Shown: piece by piece, positions 1-5,206 of the stretch | How the letters are laid out: each line of letters begins with the position of its first letter | How positions within the stretch are numbered: the first letter of the stretch is position 1 | Assembly (NCBI GenBank): GCA_947458345.1 | Contig: CANHBU010000175.1 | Span: forward strand, 1-5,206 | Length of the DNA stretch: 5,206 nt | Direction of reading: 5' to 3' | From: Comamonadaceae bacterium | GTDB lineage: Bacteria > Pseudomonadota > Gammaproteobacteria > Burkholderiales > Burkholderiaceae_C | The notes under the pieces: model-generated | Databases searched by the model: none | What the model was told of the DNA's origin: nothing | What the model saw: only the letters and a program-made list of their open reading frames with translations | Made by a program: the position numbers and the translations under genes

Positions 1-663
1 GCGGAAATGCTCGTCGGTGGCGTAGGCCACCTCGCCCTTCTTGCTCTTGAGCATCACCGGCACGATCTGGTCTTTGAAGTAGCCCGCCTGCGTGGCTTTT
101 TCGGCCCGGTTGTGGCTGGACAGGGCCAGCGCGTCTTGCATTTCGCGGGTGATGCCGTATTTGGCGGCCACGTTCTCGGCGGTCACGCCCATGTGGATGC
201 CATGAAAGGGGTCGTGCAGCGCGCCGATCATCATGTCGACCATCTTGGTGTCACCCATGCGGGCGCCCCAGCGGGCGCTGAGGCTGGCAAAGGGGGCGCG
301 GCTCATGTTTTCCGCGCCGCCCCCGATGGCCACATCGCAGTCGCCCAGCAAGATGGCCTGGCTGGCAGAAACAATGGCTTGCAGGCCCGAGCCGCACAGG
401 CGGTTGACGTTCATGGCGGGCGTGCCCTCGGCGCAGCCGCCGTTGAGGGCCGCCACCCGCGACAGGTACATGTCCTTGGGCTCGGTGTTGACCACGTGGC
501 CAAAGACCACATGGCCGACGTCCTTGCCTTCGACCTGCGCGCGCGCCAGCGACTCGCGCACCACCAGCGCTGCCAGATCGGTGGGAGCGACGTCCTTGAG
601 GCTGCCCCCAAAGGTTCCAATGGCGGTACGAACCCCGCTGACCACAACAACTTCACGGCTCAT
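1..663 (-). CDS. bktB: BktB-type acetyl-CoA acyltransferase (beta-ketothiolase), N-terminal part
   Basis: This is the first 221 codons of a thiolase; the gene runs off the left edge, so roughly the last 40% of a usual ~390-residue protein is missing. Thiolases of this family condense two acyl-CoAs to a 3-ketoacyl-CoA, or cleave it, in the cytoplasm, serving short-chain fatty acid degradation or polyhydroxyalkanoate precursor supply. The protein begins MSREVVVVSGVRTAIGTFGG. The nucleophilic cysteine is Cys90 in NRLCGSGLQA (87-96, codon at 394-396), followed by the glycine-rich GGGAENMSRAP (114-124) and HDPFHGIHMGVTAEN (150-164). The second catalytic Cys and the catalytic His lie in the missing part. 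The N-terminus resembles Cupriavidus necator BktB as remembered, more than generic PhaA, but the symbol is a family-level judgement. The start at 661-663 is preferred because GAGGAGAG lies just upstream; an in-frame ATG at 676-678 would overlap that site. It is transcribed divergently from mnmG. Confidence 0.93.
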   Translation of the reverse strand, partial: MSREVVVVSGVRTAIGTFGGSLKDVAPTDLAALVVRESLARAQVEGKDVGHVVFGHVVNTEPKDMYLSRVAALNGGCAEGTPAMNVNRLCGSGLQAIVSASQAILLGDCDVAIGGGAENMSRAPFASLSARWGARMGDTKMVDMMIGALHDPFHGIHMGVTAENVAAKYGITREMQDALALSSHNRAEKATQAGYFKDQIVPVMLKSKKGEVAYATDEHFR

Positions 664-668
664 CTGAT

Positions 669-676
669 CTCTCCTC
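669..676 (-). promoter_or_regulatory. Ribosome binding site of the thiolase gene
   Basis: On the minus strand the sequence reads GAGGAGAG, with five bases before the ATG at 661-663. This strong Shine-Dalgarno match decides the start: the alternative in-frame ATG at 676-678, five codons upstream, shares bases with it and has no comparable site of its own. Confidence 0.8.
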
Positions 677-752
677 ATTTGAAAATGTCTTGAATCTGGC
701 AGTGTTCTCCGCCAGGGATACGCCAGCCTGACACCGCCCCGGACCTTACAAT

Positions 753-767
753 TTGTCGGTCGGTCAA
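753..767. promoter_or_regulatory. Possible operator or -35 region (TTGTCGGTCGGTCAA)
   Basis: The 15-mer TTGTCGGTCGGTCAA has outer TTG/CAA arms and a partly symmetric centre, with mismatches at two positions of each arm, and contains tandem GTCG units. On the minus strand it begins TTGACC (762-767), a fair -35 match oriented towards the thiolase gene, but I see no good -10 at 16-18 bases. CGGTCGGT/ACCGACCG half-sites are typical of several TetR-family operators, some of which control acyl-CoA metabolism genes. The assignment is therefore a guess from shape and position; no regulator gene is visible nearby. Confidence 0.25.
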
Positions 768-856
768 GGGTGCGCCAGAAGGTCATCTCCTGGTCGGCCC
801 TGGCTTAGCTGCGGCGTTTGTGCCGGATCGGCGACCAAGCAGGCATCCTAAGTCAG

Positions 857-874
857 GCCGGGCGGCCCGCCGGC
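857..874 (+). other. GC-rich possible hairpin in the mnmG leader
   Basis: GCCGG (857-861) and CCGGC (870-874) can pair around an 8-base loop, about 57 bases before the mnmG start. There is no following T-run, so it is not a recognisable terminator. In DNA this GC-rich, such a stem can easily occur by chance. Confidence 0.2.
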
Positions 875-919
875 GCTGACCTGTCAAGCCCGAGACTGGC
901 CGACTGACCCTGCCCTCCC

Positions 920-924
920 AAGGA
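920..924 (+). promoter_or_regulatory. Ribosome binding site of mnmG
   Basis: AAGGA is placed seven bases before the ATG at 932, which is a normal Shine-Dalgarno distance and supports that start. Confidence 0.65.
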
Positions 925-931
925 ACTGAGC

Positions 932-2902
932 ATGCTTGCATACACCCATCCGCAGGAATTTGACGTCATCGTGGTGGGCGGCGGCCATGCCGGCACCGAA
1001 GCGGCGCTGGCTGCTGCCCGCATGGGCTGCACGACTTTGCTGCTGACCCACAACATCGAGACCCTGGGCCAGATGAGTTGCAACCCGTCGATCGGCGGGA
1101 TTGGCAAGGGGCACCTCGTCAAGGAGGTCGATGCCATGGGCGGGGCCATGGCCCTGGCCACCGATGAGGGCGGTATCCAGTTCCGCATTCTCAATTCCAG
1201 CAAGGGTCCGGCAGTGCGCGCCACCCGCGCGCAGGCCGACCGCGTGCTGTACAAGGCCGCCATCCGGCGACGCCTGGAAAACCAGCCCGGACTCTGGCTG
1301 TTTCAGCAAGCCGTTGACGACCTCATGGTCGAGGGCGACCGTGTGGTGGGGGCTGTAACGCAAGTGGGCATTCGCTTTCGTAGCCGGGCCGTGGTCTTGA
1401 CGGCCGGTACTTTTCTCGATGGCAAGATCCATGTGGGGCTCAACCACTATGCGGCCGGGCGGGCAGGCGACCCGCCGGCGGTGTCGCTGAGCGCACGCCT
1501 GAAGGAGCTCAAGTTGCCGCAAGGCCGGCTTAAAACCGGCACTCCCCCGCGCCTCGATGGCCGTTCGATTGATTTTTCAAAATGCATACGTCAACCCGGC
1601 GACGGCATGGACGGTGGCGAGGGCGACACCGTACCGGTGTTCAGCTTCATGGGACAGAGCATCGTCCATCCGCAGCAGGTGCCCTGCTGGATCACCCACA
1701 CCAACGAACGAACGCACGAGATCATTCGCTCGGGCTTTGACCGCAGCCCCATGTTCACCGGCAAGATCGACGGGGTGGGGCCGCGCTATTGCCCGAGCGT
1801 GGAAGACAAGATCAACCGCTTTGCCGACAAAGACAGCCATCAGATCTTTTTGGAGCCCGAGGGCCTGAGTACCCACGAGTTCTATCCCAACGGCATTTCG
1901 ACCAGCTTGCCCTTTGACATTCAGTACGAGCTCGTGCGCTCGATGACTGGCCTTGAGAACGCCCACATCCTGCGGCCCGGCTATGCGATTGAGTACGACT
2001 ACTTTGACCCGCGCAGCCTGAAGTCAAACTTCGAGACGCGCGATTTACAGGGTCTGTTTTTTGCAGGGCAGATCAATGGCACCACCGGCTATGAGGAGGC
2101 GGCTGCGCAGGGTCTGTTTGCCGGCATCAACGCGGCCTTGCAGTGCCGTGGCCAAGGCCCTTGGCTGCCCCGCCGCGACCAGGCCTACCTGGGCGTGCTG
2201 GTCGACGACCTGATCACCAAAGGCGTGACCGAGCCTTACCGCATGTTCACCAGCCGGGCCGAATACCGGCTCATGCTGCGCGAAGACAATGCCGACATGC
2301 GGCTGACCGAGGCGGCCCGGCAGATGGGGCTGGTCGACGATGCGCGCTGGGATGCCTTCAACCGCAAGCGCGATGCGGTTTCACGTGAAACCGAACGCTT
2401 GCGTGGCCTGTGGGTGCACCCCGGTAAGCTGCCCGCGGCCGAGGCTGAGCGGGTGCTGGGGCAGGGCATCGAGCGCGAGTACCGGATGCTCGACCTTCTG
2501 CGTCGCCCGGCCATCAGCTATGAGGCGCTGATGTCGCTCGATGACGGGCACTACGCCAATGCCCAACTGCTGCCGGCCGATGCGCCCTCTGATCTCAGGG
2601 CGGCAGTGATTGAGCAGATCGAGATCTCGGCGAAATACGCCGGTTACATCGACCTGCAAAAGACCGAGGTCGAGCGCGCCGCCCACTACGAGAATCTCAA
2701 GCTGCCGGCCGAGCTCGACTACCTTCAGGTCACCGCCCTGAGCATGGAGGTCAGGCAAAAGCTGGCGCGCCACCGGCCCGAAACGCTGGGTCAGGCCTCG
2801 CGCATTTCGGGGGTCACGCCGGCGGCAATTTCGTTGCTGCTGGTGCATCTGAAAAAGAGCCTCTGGAAGGTGCGACAAGAGGCCGCAGGGGAACGGGTGT
2901 GA
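932..2902 (+). CDS. mnmG: tRNA uridine-5-carboxymethylaminomethyl modification enzyme MnmG (GidA)
   Basis: MnmG is the FAD- and NADH-dependent subunit that, with the GTPase MnmE, installs the (carboxymethyl)aminomethyl group on carbon 5 of the wobble uridine (U34) in certain tRNAs, improving decoding accuracy. The 656-residue protein is a little longer than the 629 of E. coli. The Rossmann FAD motif GGGHAG is at 16-21, followed by the family block [40 protein letters not shown] lies in the middle. The signature [11 protein letters not shown] carries Cys287, equivalent to the conserved family cysteine, and the second signature [17 protein letters not shown] is at 378-394. The C-terminal helical domain, which contacts MnmE, ends with [18 protein letters not shown]. 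The start fits the short extension before [12 protein letters not shown] seen in other MnmG proteins. The gene overlaps rsmG by four bases, indicating co-transcription. A perfect parS site is buried in codons 483-487 (VSRET). Confidence 0.98.
   Translation: MLAYTHPQEFDVIVVGGGHAGTEAALAAARMGCTTLLLTHNIETLGQMSCNPSIGGIGKGHLVKEVDAMGGAMALATDEGGIQFRILNSSKGPAVRATRAQADRVLYKAAIRRRLENQPGLWLFQQAVDDLMVEGDRVVGAVTQVGIRFRSRAVVLTAGTFLDGKIHVGLNHYAAGRAGDPPAVSLSARLKELKLPQGRLKTGTPPRLDGRSIDFSKCIRQPGDGMDGGEGDTVPVFSFMGQSIVHPQQVPCWITHTNERTHEIIRSGFDRSPMFTGKIDGVGPRYCPSVEDKINRFADKDSHQIFLEPEGLSTHEFYPNGISTSLPFDIQYELVRSMTGLENAHILRPGYAIEYDYFDPRSLKSNFETRDLQGLFFAGQINGTTGYEEAAAQGLFAGINAALQCRGQGPWLPRRDQAYLGVLVDDLITKGVTEPYRMFTSRAEYRLMLREDNADMRLTEAARQMGLVDDARWDAFNRKRDAVSRETERLRGLWVHPGKLPAAEAERVLGQGIEREYRMLDLLRRPAISYEALMSLDDGHYANAQLLPADAPSDLRAAVIEQIEISAKYAGYIDLQKTEVERAAHYENLKLPAELDYLQVTALSMEVRQKLARHRPETLGQASRISGVTPAAISLLLVHLKKSLWKVRQEAAGERV
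2378..2391. promoter_or_regulatory. parS: parS site 1, ParB-binding palindrome inside mnmG
   Basis: The 14-mer GTTTCACGTGAAAC is an exact match to the core of the widely conserved bacterial chromosomal parS palindrome. Flanking bases extend perfect dyad symmetry to 18 bp (2376-2393). ParB binds such sites, spreads or forms a CTP-dependent sliding clamp, and with ParA segregates the replicated origin region. The site is read by mnmG as Val-Ser-Arg-Glu-Thr (483-487), so coding and segregation functions share the DNA. The presence of parA about 2 kb downstream supports the call. Confidence 0.92.
2887..2892 (+). promoter_or_regulatory. Ribosome binding site of rsmG within the end of mnmG
   Basis: AGGGGA sits six bases before the GTG at 2899, inside the last codons of mnmG. 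It supports the GTG start and, with the 4-base overlap of the two reading frames, translational coupling. Confidence 0.6.
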
Positions 2903-3573
2903 GCGCGGCCGGACCCGCGCTTGAACAGGGACTTGCCGACCTAGGCCTGGCGCTGCAAGCGGGCCAGCGCGATCAATGCCTGGCCTATCTGACCCTGATC
3001 GGCAAGTGGAACCAGGTGTACAACTTGACCGCGGTGCGCCAGCCCGAGCAGATGCTGACCCATCACTTGCTCGATTGCCTGGCCGCGCTGGCCCCGCTTC
3101 AGCGTCATCTGGCCCAGGCTGGGCTGGCGCAGGGCGGGCGCCTGCTCGATGTGGGCTCAGGCGCGGGCTTGCCGGGCATCGTGTGGGCCATCGGCTGCCC
3201 TCAGTTGCAGGTGTGCTGCGTCGACACCGTCGCCAAGAAGGCTGCTTTCATCACGCAGGCGGCGCTGAGCCTGGGACTCAAGAACCTAAAAGGGGTGCAT
3301 GCCCGGGTCGAGAGCCTGAACGGGCCTTTCGATGTGATTTCGTCGCGCGCCTTTGCCTCACTGCCTGATTTTGTGGCGGGTTCGGCGCAGGCTTTGGAGG
3401 CCGGTGGTGTTTGGCTGGCCATGAAGGGCAAGCATCCGGCTCAGGAGATTGCCGCGGTGCAGCCAGGCGTCGACGTGTTTCACGTGGAACCCTTGCAGGT
3501 GCCGGGCTTGTCGGCCGAGCGCTGCATCGTTTGGATGCGTCCCCGCCCAGCTCAACTCGATGGATCGCCCTGA
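2899..3573 (+). CDS. rsmG: 16S rRNA (guanine-N7) methyltransferase RsmG (GidB)
   Basis: RsmG transfers a methyl group from S-adenosylmethionine to N7 of G527 (E. coli numbering) in the 530 loop of 16S rRNA; in several bacteria loss of it gives low-level streptomycin resistance. The 224-residue product is slightly longer than the 207 of E. coli. Visible family features are [12 protein letters not shown] (36-47), the THHLLDCLA block (54-62), the SAM-binding glycine loop [12 protein letters not shown] (82-93) and SSRAFASL (148-155). The GTG start overlaps the mnmG stop (GTGA at 2899-2902), the usual arrangement for a translationally coupled gidA-gidB pair, and has a good ribosome binding site. 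Codons 193-197 (VFHVE) contain a near-parS sequence. The last ~15 residues are proline- and arginine-rich and probably not conserved. No clear rho-independent terminator follows. Confidence 0.96.
   Translation: MSAAGPALEQGLADLGLALQAGQRDQCLAYLTLIGKWNQVYNLTAVRQPEQMLTHHLLDCLAALAPLQRHLAQAGLAQGGRLLDVGSGAGLPGIVWAIGCPQLQVCCVDTVAKKAAFITQAALSLGLKNLKGVHARVESLNGPFDVISSRAFASLPDFVAGSAQALEAGGVWLAMKGKHPAQEIAAVQPGVDVFHVEPLQVPGLSAERCIVWMRPRPAQLDGSP
3477..3490. promoter_or_regulatory. parS: parS-like site 2 with one mismatch, inside rsmG
   Basis: GTTTCACGTGGAAC differs from the 14-bp parS consensus only at the eleventh base (G instead of A, position 3487). The central TTTCACGTG is intact and the outer TG at the left also matches the 16-bp form. 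It is read by rsmG as part of Phe-His-Val-Glu (194-197). Its position between two perfect copies makes chance unlikely, but a mismatch in one half-site may lower ParB affinity, so it may be a weak or decayed site. Confidence 0.6.
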
Positions 3574-3635
3574 GGATTTTGTGGGGGCGCCATGGTCTGG
3601 TCCTGGGGGCAGGGTGCTGTCATGAAGGAAGGGCG

Positions 3636-3655
3636 CAGACCTGCTGCGTGGTCTG
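3636..3655 (+). other. Small hairpin upstream of parS site 3
   Basis: CAGACC (3636-3641) and GGTCTG (3650-3655) form a 6-bp stem with an 8-base loop, flanked by GCGC-containing sequence that could add a few pairs across a bulge. It lies 63 bases after the rsmG stop and could attenuate or stabilise the mnmG-rsmG transcript end, but there is no T-tract, so it does not qualify as a standard intrinsic terminator. Confidence 0.3.
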
Positions 3656-3662
3656 GGCGCCG

Positions 3663-3676
3663 GTTTCACGTGAAAC
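3663..3676. promoter_or_regulatory. parS: parS site 3, perfect ParB-binding palindrome in the rsmG-lysE gap
   Basis: This is an exact GTTTCACGTGAAAC. Perfect dyad symmetry extends to 20 bp (3660-3679, CCGG flanks on both sides), making it the most symmetric of the three sites. It is the only one outside a gene and therefore not explained by protein-coding constraint. It ends one base before the -35 hexamer of the likely promoter for the exporter and parA, so ParB loaded here could affect transcription of that operon. Confidence 0.94.
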
Positions 3677-3679
3677 CGG

Positions 3680-3707
3680 TTGAGCTCGGGTCGCCAGCCT
3701 TTACACT
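3680..3707 (+). promoter_or_regulatory. Probable sigma-70 promoter for the LysE-family gene and parA
   Basis: TTGAGC (3680-3685) and TACACT (3702-3707) are separated by 16 bases, a reasonable match to the -35 and -10 consensus with four of six bases in each. The exporter start follows 24 bases later, leaving a short leader. The upstream 20-bp parS palindrome ends at 3679, directly against the -35. The promoter is predicted by eye only. Confidence 0.5.
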
Positions 3708-3731
3708 GGCTGCCTGATTGTTGGGGTTCAG

Positions 3732-4358
3732 ATGCTCGGTTCGTTCGCAGGGATTGCAGACTTCGGTGCTTTTGTGCTGGCCATCATCGTGTTTCTGGCG
3801 ATTCCGGGGCCCGGTAATCTGGCGCTGGTGACGTCGACCGCGAAGGGGCGCATTCCGGGCGGGCTGGCCGCCACCCTGGGCGTGATTGCGGGCGATCAGG
3901 TGCTGCTGTGGGCCGCGGTGGCCGGGGTTTCGGCGGTCTTGATGGCGTCGCCCGCCGCCTTTGGCTTGATCCAGTGGGCCGGAGCCGCCTACCTGGCTTG
4001 GTTGGGCTGGCGGATGATCGTCAGCCGGCCGGGCGATGCGCCTATTTTGGACATCCGCGCGGGCCAGTATTTCCGGCAGGCCATGCTGATCACCTTGCTC
4101 AACCCCAAGGCCATCGTGTTTTACATGGCGTTTTTTCCGCTCTTTGTCGATCCGGCTCAGCACCAGGGCTTGCTCACTTTTGCCGTCATGGCCGCCACCA
4201 TCGCCGCCCTGACTTTTGCTTATGGACTGGGCGCGACCTTGCTCACGTTTTTCTTGGCCGAGCGCCTGCGTGCCAGCCCCTGGATCAAATCGGCCCTCGA
4301 AAAGGTGGCGGGTACCCTGCTCATCGGCTTTGGCCTGAAACTGGCGCTCTCGCGCTGA
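3732..4358 (+). CDS. LysE/RhtB-family amino acid exporter (substrate unknown)
   Basis: This 208-residue, strongly hydrophobic inner-membrane protein has the length and layout of the LysE/RhtB family, which exports amino acids or derivatives using the proton motive force. A first membrane segment at about 12-31 runs into the family motif PGPGN (25-29). Further hydrophobic stretches lie near 43-70, 75-97, 115-140, 146-175 and 193-206, in line with six membrane passes. LLNPKA (122-127), also typical of the family, opens the second half, and the tail GFGLKLALSR matches the usual end. The sequence does not reveal the substrate (lysine, threonine, homoserine, leucine or other), so no symbol is given. 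The ATG has only a weak GGGG (3723-3726) ribosome binding site. It probably starts a transcript that continues into parA, 23 bases downstream. Confidence 0.92.
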   Translation: MLGSFAGIADFGAFVLAIIVFLAIPGPGNLALVTSTAKGRIPGGLAATLGVIAGDQVLLWAAVAGVSAVLMASPAAFGLIQWAGAAYLAWLGWRMIVSRPGDAPILDIRAGQYFRQAMLITLLNPKAIVFYMAFFPLFVDPAQHQGLLTFAVMAATIAALTFAYGLGATLLTFFLAERLRASPWIKSALEKVAGTLLIGFGLKLALSR

Positions 4359-4373
4359 CCCCCTGACTTAAAC

Positions 4374-4379
4374 AAGAAG
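4374..4379 (+). promoter_or_regulatory. Weak ribosome binding site of parA
   Basis: AAGAAG lies two to seven bases before the ATG at 4382 and is a poor, closely spaced Shine-Dalgarno. The start is chosen mainly because MAKIFCVANQKGGVGKTT is the normal ParA N-terminus. The short gap after the exporter stop suggests parA translation may benefit from upstream ribosomes. Confidence 0.35.
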
Positions 4380-4381
4380 CC

Positions 4382-5170
4382 ATGGCCAAAATATTTTGTG
4401 TTGCCAATCAAAAGGGTGGGGTGGGCAAGACCACCACCACCGTCAACCTGGCCGCCGGCCTGGCCAAGCTCGGGCAGCGCGTGCTCATGGTCGATCTGGA
4501 CCCACAGGGCAACGCCACCATGGGCTCGGGCATCGACAAGCGCGAGCTCGAACTGTCGGTCTACGACGTGCTGCTCGAATCGGCCAGCATTGAAGAGGCG
4601 CGGGTCACCAGCCAGAAATTGCTGGATGCCGGCTGCAGTTTTGATGTGCTCGGTGCCAACCGCGAACTGGCCGGTGCTGAGGTCGAACTTGTGGGGCTGG
4701 AGCGGCGCGAAAAGCGCTTGCGCGCGGCCCTTGCCGAGGTCGATGCGCAGTACGACTTTGTGCTGGTGGACTGCCCGCCTTCACTGTCGCTGCTCACGCT
4801 CAACGGGCTGTGCGCAGCGCACGGGGTGATCGTGCCCATGCAGTGCGAGTATTTTGCGCTGGAGGGCCTGACCGATCTGGTCAACACCATCAAGCGGGTG
4901 CACGCCAACCTCAACCCTGACCTCAAGATCATCGGTCTGCTGCGCGTCATGTTCGATCCGCGCATCACCTTGCAGCAGCAGGTCAGCGAACAGCTCAAGG
5001 ACCATTTTGGCGACAAGGTGTTCGACACCGTGATTCCGCGCAATGTGCGCTTGGCCGAGGCGCCGAGCTACGGCTTGCCAGGCCTGGCCTTCGATGCCTC
5101 GTCTAAAGGCGCGCAGGCCTTCGTTGCTTTTGCGCAGGAGATGGTCGATCGCATCCAGCGCTGGTCCTGA
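4382..5170 (+). CDS. parA: Chromosome partitioning ATPase ParA (Soj family)
   Basis: ParA is a deviant Walker-type ATPase that dimerises with ATP, binds the nucleoid non-specifically and is stimulated by ParB at parS, driving origin segregation. The 262-residue protein has the length of chromosomal Soj-type ParA and lacks the N-terminal helix-turn-helix extension of plasmid type Ia ParA, so it is unlikely to be a sequence-specific repressor. The deviant Walker A motif KGGVGKTT is at 11-18, with the signature lysine Lys11 and the P-loop Lys16. The switch-like VDLDPQGN contains Asp40, and the Walker B strand FVLVDCPPSLS contains Asp130. QCEYFALEGL and the PRNVRLAEAPSYG block near the C-terminus are also typical of the family. 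It is complete, ending at TGA 5168-5170. Three parS sites upstream support a chromosomal segregation role; the partner parB is expected just beyond the right edge. Confidence 0.97.
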   Translation: MAKIFCVANQKGGVGKTTTTVNLAAGLAKLGQRVLMVDLDPQGNATMGSGIDKRELELSVYDVLLESASIEEARVTSQKLLDAGCSFDVLGANRELAGAEVELVGLERREKRLRAALAEVDAQYDFVLVDCPPSLSLLTLNGLCAAHGVIVPMQCEYFALEGLTDLVNTIKRVHANLNPDLKIIGLLRVMFDPRITLQQQVSEQLKDHFGDKVFDTVIPRNVRLAEAPSYGLPGLAFDASSKGAQAFVAFAQEMVDRIQRWS

Positions 5171-5206
5171 AAACAAAAAAACTATCGCCAAGAAAATATC
5201 GATACC
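5171..5206 (+). other. AT-rich spacer after parA
   Basis: These 36 bases contain an A-rich run (A7 within the first dozen bases) and are much richer in A/T than the rest of the window. No gene begins here. It could be a leader or promoter for the next gene, expected to be parB or an intervening gene, but the window ends too soon to tell. Confidence 0.5.

Larger units (their letters stand above)
664..931. other. Divergent intergenic region between the thiolase gene and mnmG
   Basis: This 268-base stretch separates two divergently transcribed genes and must hold both of their upstream control regions unless they are promoted from farther away. Visible elements are the thiolase ribosome binding site, a GTCGGTCGGTC-containing imperfect palindrome (753-767), a small CTGGC/GCCAG inverted repeat (696-700 with 711-715), a GC-rich possible hairpin (857-874) and the mnmG ribosome binding site (920-924). 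I could not identify a convincing -35/-10 pair for mnmG, nor a tRNA, small protein gene or clear rho-independent terminator. Confidence 0.7.
3574..3731 (+). other. Intergenic region between rsmG and the LysE-family gene
   Basis: This 158-base non-coding stretch holds a repeated TGGTCTGG (3593-3600 and 3649-3656), a short hairpin (3636-3655), a perfect parS (3663-3676) and a plausible promoter (3680-3707) for the downstream genes. An overlapping reading frame spans part of it but is a frame-shifted shadow of rsmG with no family resemblance. Confidence 0.7.

Noticed and set aside
477..500. CACGTG-containing sequence in the thiolase gene as an extra parS site
   Set aside because: It shares only the central CACGTG; the flanking TTT/AAA arms of parS are absent.
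7..693. Long plus-strand open frame covering the left end
   Set aside because: It is antisense to the thiolase gene, whose minus-strand product has clear family motifs. The plus-strand translation is histidine- and alanine-rich with no recognisable domain, as expected from a GC-rich shadow frame.
664..931. Possible replication origin with DnaA boxes beside mnmG
   Set aside because: Genes of this kind often lie near oriC, so I looked for TTATCCACA-like boxes and an AT-rich unwinding region here and in the other gaps, and saw none.
884..1522. Minus-strand open frame opposite the start of mnmG
   Set aside because: It lies antisense to the FAD-binding domain of mnmG. It has no family motif, and its openness is explained by the strong codon bias of mnmG.
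3411..3683. Plus-strand frame from rsmG into the intergenic region, reading two parS copies as VSRGT and VSRET
   Set aside because: The repeated peptide simply reflects the parS motif in the same reading frame. The frame overlaps rsmG out of phase and has no plausible protein character.
3666..4163. Minus-strand open frame opposite the exporter gene
   Set aside because: The translation is polar, low in hydrophobic order and lacks motifs, whereas the plus strand encodes a clear six-segment membrane protein.
1..5206. CRISPR array, insertion sequence, prophage or tRNA gene
   Set aside because: No regularly spaced repeats, transposase or integrase-like protein, terminal inverted repeats or tRNA-like cloverleaf could be seen. 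The genes are core housekeeping genes with uniform composition.

Overview
The window looks like ordinary chromosomal core DNA from a GC-rich betaproteobacterium, most likely order Burkholderiales and plausibly family Comamonadaceae. This rests on the high GC content and strong G/C third-position bias, on a thiolase that closely resembles Cupriavidus BktB as remembered, and on the order mnmG-rsmG-(LysE-family exporter)-parA. The taxonomic call is inference from recalled homologues, not from a search.

Layout. Bases 1-663 (minus strand) hold the first 221 codons of a BktB-type acetyl-CoA acyltransferase, whose 3' end lies outside the window. Bases 664-931 are a divergent intergenic region with the thiolase ribosome binding site, a possible TetR-type operator and the mnmG leader. 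From 932 onward everything is on the plus strand: mnmG (932-2902), rsmG (2899-3573, overlapping mnmG by 4 bases), a 158-base intergenic stretch, a LysE/RhtB-family exporter (3732-4358), and parA (4382-5170). The last 36 bases are an AT-rich spacer, beyond which parB would be expected.

The most notable non-genic signal is a cluster of ParB-binding parS sites: a perfect GTTTCACGTGAAAC inside mnmG (2378-2391), a one-mismatch copy inside rsmG (3477-3490), and a perfect copy between rsmG and the exporter (3663-3676) embedded in a 20-bp perfect palindrome. The third site abuts a plausible sigma-70 promoter that could drive the exporter-parA transcript, so ParB binding may influence its own partition operon.

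Functionally, MnmG and RsmG act on translation (tRNA wobble-uridine and 16S rRNA modification). ParA and the parS sites belong to chromosome segregation, and the arrangement suggests proximity to the replication origin, although no origin is visible here. The exporter and thiolase have no obvious mechanistic link to these systems. I found no convincing undescribed biological system; the items worth a second look are the arrangement of parS sites and the exporter lodged in the partition operon.
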